Source: JBHENW01 sp046261875 (GTDB lineage: Bacteria > Acidobacteriota > Thermoanaerobaculia > UBA5066 > Gp7-AA6). From it: a stretch of DNA of 9,300 nt. The notes under the pieces were generated by a model. That model saw only the letters and a program-made list of their open reading frames with translations. It ran no database searches and had not been told where the DNA came from. Positions 1 through 5,958 of this stretch are shown piece by piece. Where the stretch lies: NCBI GenBank assembly GCA_046261875.1, contig JBHENW010000103.1:1-9300 (forward strand), written 5' to 3'. The first letter of the stretch is position 1. Each line of letters starts with the position of its first letter. The translations under genes and the position numbers were made by a program.

Positions 1-2
1 AG

Positions 3-482
3 TTTTGGGTGTTTTACAACGGGTTGACGGATCTGGACGTGACGTTGACGGTGAGGGAGAACCCGACGGGGATCGTGAAGACGTACCGGAAGGATCCGGG
101 CAGCGCGTGCGGCGGCTTCGACACCTCCGGCTTCACCGGCGCTCCCCAGACGGTCTCGATCGACGTCCGCGCCTGGGACTTCTCTCCCGGCGGCCCGATC
201 TCGCCTCCCCTCCGGCTGCAGGCCGGCGTGGAATATCGGCTGGTCTTCCGCAATGCGGATCCGCCGGGGACCGCCAACCCACGCCACGGCTTCTCGGGCA
301 TCTCCGATCTCGGTCTGCCGGGCACCGATGACATCCGCCTCGGCGGACCGGACTTCGTCATACCCTCCTTCGTTCCGCAGCCTTTCCACCGCGGCACGCA
401 CCCCTTCGGCTGCACGCAGAACGACTGCGGCGGCGACCCCGAACAGCACGTCGGCATGGTCGGCTTGCTCGTCATCGAGTGA
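3..482 (+). CDS. C-terminal part of a cupredoxin (CuA-like) secreted protein, 5' truncated
   Basis: The reading frame is open to the left edge, so this is the last 159 residues of a longer protein. A GTG at 9 is in frame but is probably internal. The first ~45 residues form a beta-rich module with a 'LTV..NPTG.VKTYRKDPGS.CGGFDTSGF' pattern, which I associate with exported proteins of Acidobacteriota-like genomes. The rest looks like a cupredoxin fold: an AWDFSPG strand, 'LQAGVEYRLVFRNAD', then HGFSG (His codon 285-287), and a C-terminal cluster Cys 411-413, Cys 426-428, His 447-449, Met 456-458. Two Cys, a His and a Met after an earlier His is the ligand set of a CuA centre (cytochrome oxidase subunit II, nitrous oxide reductase). 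The spacing here is C-x4-C-x6-H-x2-M rather than the usual C-x3-C-x3-H-x2-M. A type 1 copper site using only one Cys, or a structural site, is also possible. The probable location is periplasmic or cell surface. There is no linked oxidase gene in view. Confidence 0.7.
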   Translation, partial: FWVFYNGLTDLDVTLTVRENPTGIVKTYRKDPGSACGGFDTSGFTGAPQTVSIDVRAWDFSPGGPISPPLRLQAGVEYRLVFRNADPPGTANPRHGFSGISDLGLPGTDDIRLGGPDFVIPSFVPQPFHRGTHPFGCTQNDCGGDPEQHVGMVGLLVIE

Positions 483-502
483 GCCACGGCCGGGGGCGAG
501 GC

Positions 503-508
503 TACAAT
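503..508 (+). promoter_or_regulatory. Candidate -10 element (TACAAT) for the 61-residue protein
   Basis: TACAAT ends 8 bases before the ATG at 517, with no Shine-Dalgarno sequence between. A start about 7 bases after the hexamer would give an mRNA that begins at or next to the start codon. No convincing -35 is seen. The same arrangement recurs at four other genes in the window. Confidence 0.45.
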
Positions 509-516
509 CGGCGCTG

Positions 517-702
517 ATGGCGGAGCCCGGAGCGAACCCCACACCCGAAGACGACCGGAGCGAGGACGACCGGCGCGCTGAAGCAGCCGCGATCAACCGC
601 AAGCGGACGCTCGAGGACTGGGAGGAGAAGAAGAAGCGGTGGCGCTCCATGGGAGTTCCCCCCGCGCTTCCCGCCGCGGGATCGACCAAGCCGAAGAAGT
701 AA
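517..702 (+). CDS. Small charged hypothetical protein (61 aa)
   Basis: Function not recognised. From ATG 517 the product is 61 residues and hydrophilic. It has an acidic N-terminal stretch (EDDRSEDDRR), a central basic/aromatic helix-prone segment (NRKRTLEDWEEKKKRWRS) and a proline/alanine/lysine-rich tail ending in KPKK. There is no signal peptide, membrane segment or cysteine. The frame is open further upstream, but codons before 517 overlap the cupredoxin gene in another frame, and a -10-like TACAAT sits immediately upstream. For these reasons I take ATG 517 as the start of a leaderless message. The PEBP gene begins 33 bases downstream on the same strand, so the two may be co-transcribed. 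It may be an RNA- or DNA-associated small basic protein, but that is a guess from charge alone. Confidence 0.5.
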   Translation: MAEPGANPTPEDDRSEDDRRAEAAAINRKRTLEDWEEKKKRWRSMGVPPALPAAGSTKPKK

Positions 703-735
703 GGGAGCGCCGGCGGATCCGGGAGGGAGGTGCCG

Positions 736-1188
736 ATGAAGCTCGAGAGCCCGGCGTTCCCCGATGGGGGCTCGATCCCACGAACGTACACCTGTGACGG
801 CCGCGACGTCTCCCCGCCGCTCTCCTGGACGGACCTGCCCGCGGGGGCTCGGACGCTGGCGCTGATCTGCGACGACCCGGACGCGCCGGCGAAGACCTGG
901 GTGCATTGGGTGCTCTTCGACCTGCCCGTCTCGGTCGGGGAGCTTCCCGAGGGCGTGCCGTCCCAGCCGGAGCTCCTCGGAGGACGACAGGGAACCAACG
1001 ACTTCCACAAGATCGGCTACGGAGGGCCGTGCCCTCCGAGCGGGACGCACCGCTACTTCTTCAAGCTGTACGCGCTCGCCTCCGTCCTAGCGCTTCCGGC
1101 CGGCGCCACGAAAGCGCAGGTCGAGAAGGCGATCGAGGGACAGGTCCTCGCCGACGCGAGCCTCATGGGCAGGTACTCGCGGGGCTGA
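736..1188 (+). CDS. YbhB/YbcL-type phosphatidylethanolamine-binding (PEBP) family protein
   Basis: A complete 150-residue protein of the bacterial Raf-kinase-inhibitor-like/PEBP family, matching the usual bacterial length of 150-180. Family hallmarks are the opening 'SPAF.DGGSIPR.YTCDG.D.SPPLSW', the anion-pocket motif DPDAP (residues 47-51), the pocket histidine in VHWVLFDLP (His57) and the GTHRYFFKLYAL strand (103-114). There is no signal peptide, so it is probably cytoplasmic. The biochemical role of bacterial members is poorly defined; they bind small anionic ligands in a conserved pocket. I chose ATG 736 rather than GTG 730 because a strong GGAGG (726-730) then lies five bases upstream of the start; with GTG 730 it would overlap the start codon. 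The stop at 1186-1188 is next to the beginning of the glycosylase frame, suggesting the two are co-transcribed. Confidence 0.92.
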   Translation: MKLESPAFPDGGSIPRTYTCDGRDVSPPLSWTDLPAGARTLALICDDPDAPAKTWVHWVLFDLPVSVGELPEGVPSQPELLGGRQGTNDFHKIGYGGPCPPSGTHRYFFKLYALASVLALPAGATKAQVEKAIEGQVLADASLMGRYSRG

Positions 1189-1189
1189 T

Positions 1190-2008
1190 CTGCGAGCCAG
1201 GCGCCCCGCGTCCCCGCTGGCCGAAGACTTCCGTTCGATCGAGCGCGAGGTCATCGCCTGCCGGCGCTGTGCGCGGCTCGTGGCCTGGCGGGAGAGCGTC
1301 GCGCGCCATCCGCCGCGCCGATTCGCGGGACAGACCTACTGGGCCCGGCCGGTGCCCGCCTTCGGAGACCCTTCCGCGCGGCTTCTCGTCGTCGGCCTCG
1401 CCCCGGCCGCCAACGGCGGCAACCGGACCGGGCGGGTCTTCACGGGGGATGAGTCGGGCAACTTCCTCTTTCCCGCCCTCCACGCCGCGGGCCTCGCGAA
1501 CCGGCCCGACTCGACCGGAGCCGGGGATGGCCTCGCGCTCCGCGGGGCGCTCATCACCGCGGCCGCGCGTTGCGCCCCACCGGACAACCGGCCCGCGCCG
1601 GAGGAGCTCGCCAACTGCCGGGAGTACATGGAACGGGAGTTCGCTCTCATCGCCGGTCCCCGCGTCCTCGTCGCCCTCGGCGGGGTGGCTTTCGCTTCGT
1701 GTCTCGCCGTTCTGGAAGCCTCGGGGGCTCCGGTCATCCGGCCCCGGCCGCGATTCGCGCACGGGGCCGAGTACCGAGTCGGCGAGCACTACCTGCTCGC
1801 CTCGTATCATCCGAGCCAGCAGAACACGTTCACCGGCAGGCTGACGCAGCCGATGCTGCGGGCCGTGCTGCGCCGCGCCGCAGCCCTCGTGAAAGGGCTC
1901 ACCGCCCCTATCGCGAAGGCGCTTACCGTCGGTCCGGGTTCTCCTCCGAAACTTTCTCCATCACCCGCTCGACCTCCTCGCCGACCCGATCCCGGCCGGA
2001 CGTCGTAG
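1190..2008 (+). CDS. Uracil-DNA glycosylase, family 5 (UDGb type), start codon uncertain
   Basis: Base-excision repair enzyme that removes uracil and other deaminated bases from DNA. The family signature is clear: motif 1 GLAPAANGGNRTGRVFTGD, which has the family 5 alanine in place of the polar catalytic residue of other UDGs, and motif 2 HPSQQNTFTGRLT. Four cysteines fit the 4Fe-4S cluster: C-x2-C (codons 1259 and 1268), Cys 1571-1573 in RCAPP, and Cys 1616-1618 fourteen residues later. The first canonical start is GTG 1280, but the frame upstream encodes 'LAEDFRSIEREVIACRRCARL', a typical family N-terminus carrying the first two Fe-S cysteines. No ATG, GTG or TTG exists between the in-frame stop at 1088-1090 and 1280. 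CTG 1190 (used here) or CTG 1217 are the likeliest starts; 1190 gives 272 residues. Conservation appears to end near 1890. The last ~35 residues are low-complexity and overlap the 3' end of the CBS gene on the other strand. Family assignment is secure; both termini are not. Confidence 0.88.
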   Translation: MRARRPASPLAEDFRSIEREVIACRRCARLVAWRESVARHPPRRFAGQTYWARPVPAFGDPSARLLVVGLAPAANGGNRTGRVFTGDESGNFLFPALHAAGLANRPDSTGAGDGLALRGALITAAARCAPPDNRPAPEELANCREYMEREFALIAGPRVLVALGGVAFASCLAVLEASGAPVIRPRPRFAHGAEYRVGEHYLLASYHPSQQNTFTGRLTQPMLRAVLRRAAALVKGLTAPIAKALTVGPGSPPKLSPSPARPPRRPDPGRTS

Positions 2009-2378
2009 ACGCGCGCGCCAGGTCGGCCGTCGAGATGACGCCGCGCAGCTTGCCGTTCTCGACGACGAGGACGCGACGAACCTGCGCTTCCTGCATCTTG
2101 CTGCTGACTTCGGCGACGTCGCCGTTCGGCTCGACCGAAACGACCCGCCGCGTCATCACGTCGGAGACGCGGACCTCGGAGGGGCGCTTGTCGCGCTCGC
2201 CGAGGTGGAGAGACGCGTCGCGGTCCGTCACGACACCGACGACCCGGGCCTCGCCGTTGCCCTCGGTGATCGGGACGATGCCGACGTCCTCCTCTTTCAT
2301 GATGCGGAGCGCACACGTCAGGTCGTGATCGGGCGCGCAGGTCTTCGGGTTGGGGGTCATCAGATCCCTGGCTTTCAT
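1923..2378 (-). CDS. Two-CBS-domain protein
   Basis: A 151-residue stand-alone CBS-pair (Bateman module) protein. CBS1 spans about residues 1-60 (ARDLMTPNPKTC... DVGIVPITEGNGEARVVGVVTDRD) and CBS2 about 71-125 (VSDVMTRRVVSVEP... VRRVLVVENGKLRGVISTADLAR). Such pairs bind adenine nucleotides, S-adenosylmethionine or related ligands, and usually act as energy or ligand sensors. No catalytic domain is attached, so the partner is unknown. The GVVTDRD and GVISTADL signatures belong to ligand-binding sites. The start at ATG 2378 is set by an AGGAGG (complement of 2384-2389) five bases upstream; an open frame continues to 2450 but has no such signal. The 3' end overlaps the tail of the convergent glycosylase gene by 86 bases. 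An inverted-repeat element begins 47 bases upstream of the start. Confidence 0.9.
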   Translation of the reverse strand: MKARDLMTPNPKTCAPDHDLTCALRIMKEEDVGIVPITEGNGEARVVGVVTDRDASLHLGERDKRPSEVRVSDVMTRRVVSVEPNGDVAEVSSKMQEAQVRRVLVVENGKLRGVISTADLARASTTSGRDRVGEEVERVMEKVSEENPDRR

Positions 2379-2425
2379 AGACGCCTCCTGAGAGACATCC
2401 ATATGCAGGAAATGTTCCGATCTTT

Positions 2426-2502
2426 TAGGGGTCGTTCGTGCATATTGCATTTTTTGGCGGATCGGGCCGCCGGAAAATGCAGGAATGCACGATTGACCCC
2501 TA
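2426..2502. repeat. 77-bp imperfect inverted repeat with GC hairpin core (REP/MITE-like)
   Basis: Two ~30-base arms are inverted copies of each other. Each begins with TAGGGGTC at the outer end, followed by TCGTGCAT, then TGCATTTT, with one or two mismatches or a one-base gap between blocks. The arms are 2426-2455 and 2472-2502. Between them is GGCGG-ATCGGG-CCGCC (2456-2471), itself a five-bp hairpin. A single strand could fold into one long interrupted stem. The element is more AT-rich than its surroundings and fills the gap between the zinc-ribbon and CBS genes. Outer AGGGGTC/GACCCCT ends resemble palindromic repeats mobilised by REP-associated Y1 transposases, but no transposase is in the window. 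A bidirectional terminator or RNA-processing site is an alternative. The structure is seen directly; its mobility is inferred. Confidence 0.75.
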
Positions 2503-2928
2503 TTTCTTGAACAACCGGTCGAAGGCCGCCCGGGCGTCGTCGGGGGTCGCCGCCGCCCGCGAGCCGGTCAGGTCGAAGGAGCGGGCGGGGGTGTAGAGGC
2601 CGCACTGGTTGGCGAGCTTCTTGGCGGGGATCCGCGCCGGGATCCGCTGCGTGCATTCGAACCGCGCCGACGTGTCGAAGTGCATGCACTGGGCGCACGC
2701 GTGGAGGTCGGCGCGGCATTTCGCGCACGTCGTGTCGAACGCGATCTCCTCGAGGTCCGGGCGCTTGGTCCCGCAGGCGCGGCACGCGAAGACGACGGCT
2801 TTGTCCTGGTCGACGCCGCGCCCTCGCGGCGCGCCCTCGGTTCTCGGCGGCGGGGGCCCGCTGCGCCGTCCTCCGGGGCTCTCGCCTGTGTCCTGGTACC
2901 CCCGGTGGCGGTACTTCCGGTCGTTCAA
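2500..2928 (-). CDS. Eight-cysteine zinc-ribbon hypothetical protein
   Basis: A 142-residue protein of unknown function. Residues 1-45 are a disordered, Arg/Gly/Pro-rich tail (YRHRGYQDTGESPGGRRSGPPPP). The rest carries eight cysteines: C49-x2-C52, C68-x2-C71, C78-x2-C81, C92 and C109. These could form two zinc sites, with the first two pairs as a zinc ribbon and 'CAQCMHFDTSARFECTQRIPARI...NQCGLY' as a second knuckle. A few residues after the last cysteine are probably unstructured; the end is FKK. No membrane segment or enzyme motif is visible, and nucleic-acid or protein binding is plausible. The start is TTG 2928: no ATG precedes the conserved part, and a TACACT -10-like hexamer lies seven bases upstream in the 16-base gap after the M23 gene. 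The stop codon is made by the terminal bases of the inverted repeat. Confidence 0.75.
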   Translation of the reverse strand: MNDRKYRHRGYQDTGESPGGRRSGPPPPRTEGAPRGRGVDQDKAVVFACRACGTKRPDLEEIAFDTTCAKCRADLHACAQCMHFDTSARFECTQRIPARIPAKKLANQCGLYTPARSFDLTGSRAAATPDDARAAFDRLFKK

Positions 2929-2935
2929 TCCGGGC

Positions 2936-2941
2936 AGTGTA
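2936..2941 (-). promoter_or_regulatory. Candidate -10 element (TACACT) for the zinc-ribbon gene
   Basis: On the minus strand TACACT is followed by seven bases and then TTG 2928, with no Shine-Dalgarno sequence. It lies just after the M23 stop codon. The context GCTACACT closely resembles GCTACAAT before the 61-residue gene at 501-508. Confidence 0.4.
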
Positions 2942-2944
2942 GCT

Positions 2945-3682
2945 CTAGCGCCCCCCCTCGCTCACGAAGAGCGGAAAAGGATTGATCGCCGTGCCTTCCC
3001 ACCACCGTTTCTCGGGCCCGAGGCGGAAGATCGCGAAGTGCAGGTGCGGCGTATTCGGGGGGGCGTTGCCGGACGTGCCGACGGTGCCGACGGGGTCGCC
3101 GCGTTTGAGGATCATGCCTTCCTTCAATCCCTCGGCATAGCGGTCCAGGTGTGCGTAGTAATAGGCGTACCGCTCCCGGTCGTCGAACTGATAAACCGTC
3201 AGCCCGCCCTGCTTGCTCTCGAAGACCTTGGCGACGCGCCCGTCGCCCACGGCAAGGACGGGCGTGCCGCGGGGCGCCAGGATATCCAGCGCCTCGTGAA
3301 GCCGCGAAGAGCCGCGCCGCTCGTGAAATGTGTCCTTCAGGTTCGCCAGCCGGTAGCCGCGGAGCGGAAAGCCGATCGATCGGCCTCTGAGGCCGGCGAA
3401 GTCGGCAAACGAGGGAGTCGCGGACGGCGCGGAAGCCGGCTCACCGGTGACGAGCGGCGTAGCGGCGGGACCAGGCGGGGTCACGACGGGAGACGGGCGG
3501 ATCACCGGGAACGGGATCGTGGGCACCGGTGGTAGAGGTCCCCTCTTCCCGCGCCAGTCCGCGGTTGTTCGCCCCAGCACGTGTCCCGGCACGAGCCCGT
3601 CGGTCCTCCAGAGCAGGTAGTAGATCGCCAGGGCTCCGAGGAGCACTCCCAGCAGGAGCCAGCCGACATCCCTCGCCCGCAT
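2945..3682 (-). CDS. Membrane-anchored M23 family metallopeptidase (LytM domain)
   Basis: Predicted zinc peptidoglycan endopeptidase of the lysostaphin/LytM family, or its regulator. The 245-residue product from ATG 3682 has one N-terminal membrane segment (residues ~6-24, WLLLGVLLGALAIYYLLW). A Pro-rich linker follows (~48-90) and the M23 domain occupies ~105-235. Zinc ligands appear intact: His129 and Asp133 in LHEALDI, and the second His of HLHF (His215), with His213 as the other catalytic-type histidine. His178 sits in YYAHLDR. The protein would be anchored in the inner membrane with the domain outside. The alternative start TTG 3691 adds three residues. I prefer ATG because a TAAGCT hexamer sits eight bases before it, suggesting a leaderless start. 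The L,D-transpeptidase gene ends 39 bases upstream on the same strand, fitting a role in cell-wall remodelling. Confidence 0.92.
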   Translation of the reverse strand: MRARDVGWLLLGVLLGALAIYYLLWRTDGLVPGHVLGRTTADWRGKRGPLPPVPTIPFPVIRPSPVVTPPGPAATPLVTGEPASAPSATPSFADFAGLRGRSIGFPLRGYRLANLKDTFHERRGSSRLHEALDILAPRGTPVLAVGDGRVAKVFESKQGGLTVYQFDDRERYAYYYAHLDRYAEGLKEGMILKRGDPVGTVGTSGNAPPNTPHLHFAIFRLGPEKRWWEGTAINPFPLFVSEGGR

Positions 3683-3690
3683 CGATGCCA

Positions 3691-3696
3691 AGCTTA
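3691..3696 (-). promoter_or_regulatory. Candidate -10 element (TAAGCT) for the M23 peptidase gene
   Basis: On the minus strand TAAGCT is followed by eight bases and ATG 3682, with no Shine-Dalgarno sequence. It lies in the 39-base gap after the L,D-transpeptidase gene, so the peptidase could have its own promoter as well as read-through. No -35 is recognised. Confidence 0.35.
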
Positions 3697-3721
3697 CGCG
3701 GTCGCTTTCGGGGCAGCGCCG

Positions 3722-4708
3722 TCACTCCTGGAGGTTGGCGGGAAGCCCCGGAGACACCAGTTCGGCGAGTTCCGCGGCGTCCCAATTCGTCAGCCGGATG
3801 CAGCCGTGGGACTGCGTGCGACTGATGCTCGCCGGTTCCGGCGTGCCGTGGATGCCGTAGTGCTCCTTGGACAGGTCGATCCAGACGACCCCCACGGGGT
3901 TGTTTGGCCCGGGGGCGAGCTTCGCCTTGGCGTGCGTGGGGTCACCGTCCCAGAAGAGCTCGGGGTTGTAATGGAAGGGCGGGTTCCTGGCGACCCCCTG
4001 GATCTTCCACTCGCCGACGGGAAGCGGATCGTGCTCGCTGCCAACGCTCGCCGGATAGCGCGCCAATACGTTCCCCGCGGCGTCCAGGGCGGAAACGGAG
4101 AGATCCGACTGGTCCACGACGACGGAAGCCGCCTTTCCCGGAGGCTGCGTACGCACCGCGGGAACGAGGATCTTCGTGCCGGCCTGGTTCCAGGCGACTC
4201 CGGGATTGAGCCGGGCCAGCAGCTTCGGGCTCGCATGAAATCTCTCTCCGAGCGCCTCCTCGATGGAGGAGTAGGACAGCGCCGGCAGCTTCGCCTTCTC
4301 CATCATGTCCTCGGGCACCGGCTGGAACGGCCCCGCCACGTCCTGTTCGGTGATCGCATACTCGATGAGCACCGGGTCCGCATCGGCGGCGAGCGCCTTC
4401 CACGTTTTCGGCCCGATCAGGCCGTCCTGCGGCGTGATCCCGCGCGCGCTCTGAAACGCCTCGACCGCCTTGCGGGTGTTTCCGCCGTACGACCCGTCGA
4501 TCTCTCCGGGAGAGAAATGCGCGCGGTCGAGCAGGACCTGGGCCCGCAAAACGGCCGGCCCGCGAGCCCGCGGCGCGAGGCCCCCGGAGGGTGCGGCCTC
4601 GCTGGCGGTGCGCATGTCGGGCGGGGGCTTCGGAGGCGAAGCCTTCTTCGATGCCGCCAGCGCCGTAGCGGCGACGGAGAACAGAACGATCGGAGCGATC
4701 CGGTGCAT
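3722..4708 (-). CDS. L,D-transpeptidase (YkuD) with peptidoglycan-binding domain
   Basis: Forms 3-3 peptidoglycan cross-links or attaches proteins to peptidoglycan outside the inner membrane. The product is 328 residues. A signal peptide covers ~1-18 (MHRIAPIVLFSVAATALA). A PG_binding_1 domain covers ~50-107 (AQVLLDRAHFSPGEIDGSYG... GLIGPKTWKAL). A LysM-like segment covers ~144-184 (YSSIEEALGERFHASPKLLARLNPG... GTKILVPAV). The YkuD catalytic domain covers ~193-320 and carries the HGTPEP motif (His287) and SHGCIRL with His301 and the nucleophile Cys303, so it looks active. The start at ATG 4708 is fixed by GAGGAGG (complement of 4713-4719) four bases upstream. The sortase gene ends 71 bases upstream on the same strand and the M23 peptidase follows 39 bases downstream, so the three probably act together on the wall. 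Confidence 0.95.
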   Translation of the reverse strand: MHRIAPIVLFSVAATALAASKKASPPKPPPDMRTASEAAPSGGLAPRARGPAVLRAQVLLDRAHFSPGEIDGSYGGNTRKAVEAFQSARGITPQDGLIGPKTWKALAADADPVLIEYAITEQDVAGPFQPVPEDMMEKAKLPALSYSSIEEALGERFHASPKLLARLNPGVAWNQAGTKILVPAVRTQPPGKAASVVVDQSDLSVSALDAAGNVLARYPASVGSEHDPLPVGEWKIQGVARNPPFHYNPELFWDGDPTHAKAKLAPGPNNPVGVVWIDLSKEHYGIHGTPEPASISRTQSHGCIRLTNWDAAELAELVSPGLPANLQE

Positions 4709-4779
4709 GGAGCCTCCTCATCCGCGCCGACAGGCGCTCGGGGGTCTCCTTTCAAGATGGGTGCCGAGAAAGAGTCGCG

Positions 4780-5385
4780 TCAGCGCGGCTCGGCGACGAC
4801 GACGAGGCGCTTGGGCGCGGGGCCGATGTAGTTGAACGGATAGCAGGTGATCAGGGTCAGGCGCGGTTTTTCCGTCGCGTGGAGCACGCGCACCGCGTCG
4901 GGCAGGACGATCTCCCGCGACACGACGCGGTAGCTCTTTTCTCCGAACGGCGTCTCCAGCTCGATGCGGTGCCCGGGGCGCAACGTTCCCAGGCGGCGGA
5001 AATGCGAGTCGCGGTGGGCGGTGATGACGCAGTTGTTCGCACCCCCCTCTGCGCCCGGCAGGGCGGTCCCCGGCACGTGGCCCGGTCCCTTCTCCAGGGT
5101 CTCCTGGTCGGCGCCGCCGAAAACGAAGTAGCTGAGTTTCGCAGAAGGAATCTTCAGCTTCGCAATGGGTTGCCCGAAGGGATAATCCTCGCGCGAGGTG
5201 GAGCTTTCCGGCCCGGACGAGGCGCGGAGGATTCCCGGGTTCTCCTCGGAGCGCCGCGCGGCCTTGTAGAGGCCGTCGGCCTCGCGCTGGGCCGTCCAGC
5301 CTCGCGCGTAGTGCCGCACGGACATGGCGCAGAGCAGAAGCCCCGCGGCGATCAGCAGTCCGGACCAGAGGGATCGCTTTCCCAT
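4780..5385 (-). CDS. Class D sortase
   Basis: Cysteine transpeptidase that cleaves a C-terminal sorting signal of exported proteins and joins them to a wall or pilin nucleophile. The 201-residue product has one N-terminal membrane anchor (~6-23, LWSGLLIAAGLLLCAMSV). An extracytoplasmic helix/linker follows, and the sortase beta-barrel spans ~72-200 (PIAKLKIPSAKLSYFVFGG...). The catalytic triad is visible: His124 in ITAHRDSHF, Cys181 in LTLITCYPF and Arg193 in PKRLVV. The TLITCYPF style and short length point to class D rather than A or B. The start at ATG 5385 has GAGG (complement of 5391-5394) five bases upstream; the open frame to 5451 would run into the divergent TPR promoter. No substrate with an LPxTG-like tail is seen in the window. 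In an organism with an outer membrane this enzyme is unusual but known. Confidence 0.93.
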   Translation of the reverse strand: MGKRSLWSGLLIAAGLLLCAMSVRHYARGWTAQREADGLYKAARRSEENPGILRASSGPESSTSREDYPFGQPIAKLKIPSAKLSYFVFGGADQETLEKGPGHVPGTALPGAEGGANNCVITAHRDSHFRRLGTLRPGHRIELETPFGEKSYRVVSREIVLPDAVRVLHATEKPRLTLITCYPFNYIGPAPKRLVVVAEPR

Positions 5386-5410
5386 CTCCGCCTCAAACCC
5401 TCCCCCCGAC

Positions 5411-5416
5411 AGAATA
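5411..5416 (-). promoter_or_regulatory. Candidate -10 element (TATTCT) for the sortase gene
   Basis: On the minus strand TATTCT lies 25 bases upstream of ATG 5385, leaving room for a short leader with a Shine-Dalgarno sequence. It sits in the 64-base divergent gap with the TPR gene. The -35 position is not convincing. Confidence 0.3.
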
Positions 5417-5436
5417 ATGCCGCGGAGCCGGCGGCG

Positions 5437-5442
5437 TAACAT
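5437..5442 (+). promoter_or_regulatory. Candidate -10 element (TAACAT) for the TPR gene
   Basis: TAACAT is followed by seven bases (CGGGGGC) and ATG 5450. This spacing would place the transcript start at the start codon. The gap is shared with the divergent sortase promoter. Confidence 0.4.
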
Positions 5443-5449
5443 CGGGGGC

Positions 5450-5926
<477 letters not shown>

Positions 5927-5958
5927 CGCCGGCAGGACCATTCGTGGCGCCGGCGGAA

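Noticed and set aside
1180..1192. Programmed +1 frameshift fusing PEBP to the glycosylase at GGC TGA T
   Set aside because: There is no slippery run or stimulatory signal, and the two families are not known to me as fusions; a CTG start or sequence error is simpler.
906..1844. Plus-strand open frame of 312 codons over the PEBP and glycosylase genes
   Set aside because: The alternate frame across two recognisable genes gives only Arg/Pro/Ser-rich sequence.
1882..1899. Hairpin AGCCCT-CGTGAA-AGGGCT as a terminator for the CBS gene
   Set aside because: The stem is only six bp, has no T-run on the minus strand, and lies within the conserved glycosylase coding region, so coding coincidence is as likely.
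2408..2418. Small palindrome GGAA-ATG-TTCC upstream of the CBS gene as an operator
   Set aside because: The arms are only four bases and no repeat of the motif was found elsewhere in the window.
4724..4737. GCGCC-GACA-GGCGC hairpin between the sortase and L,D-transpeptidase genes
   Set aside because: A five-bp GC stem without a T-run is common by chance at this base composition.
3581..4831. Plus-strand open frame of 416 codons opposite the L,D-transpeptidase
   Set aside because: It is antisense to a gene with a signal peptide, a Shine-Dalgarno sequence and catalytic motifs; no domain is recognisable in the plus-strand product.
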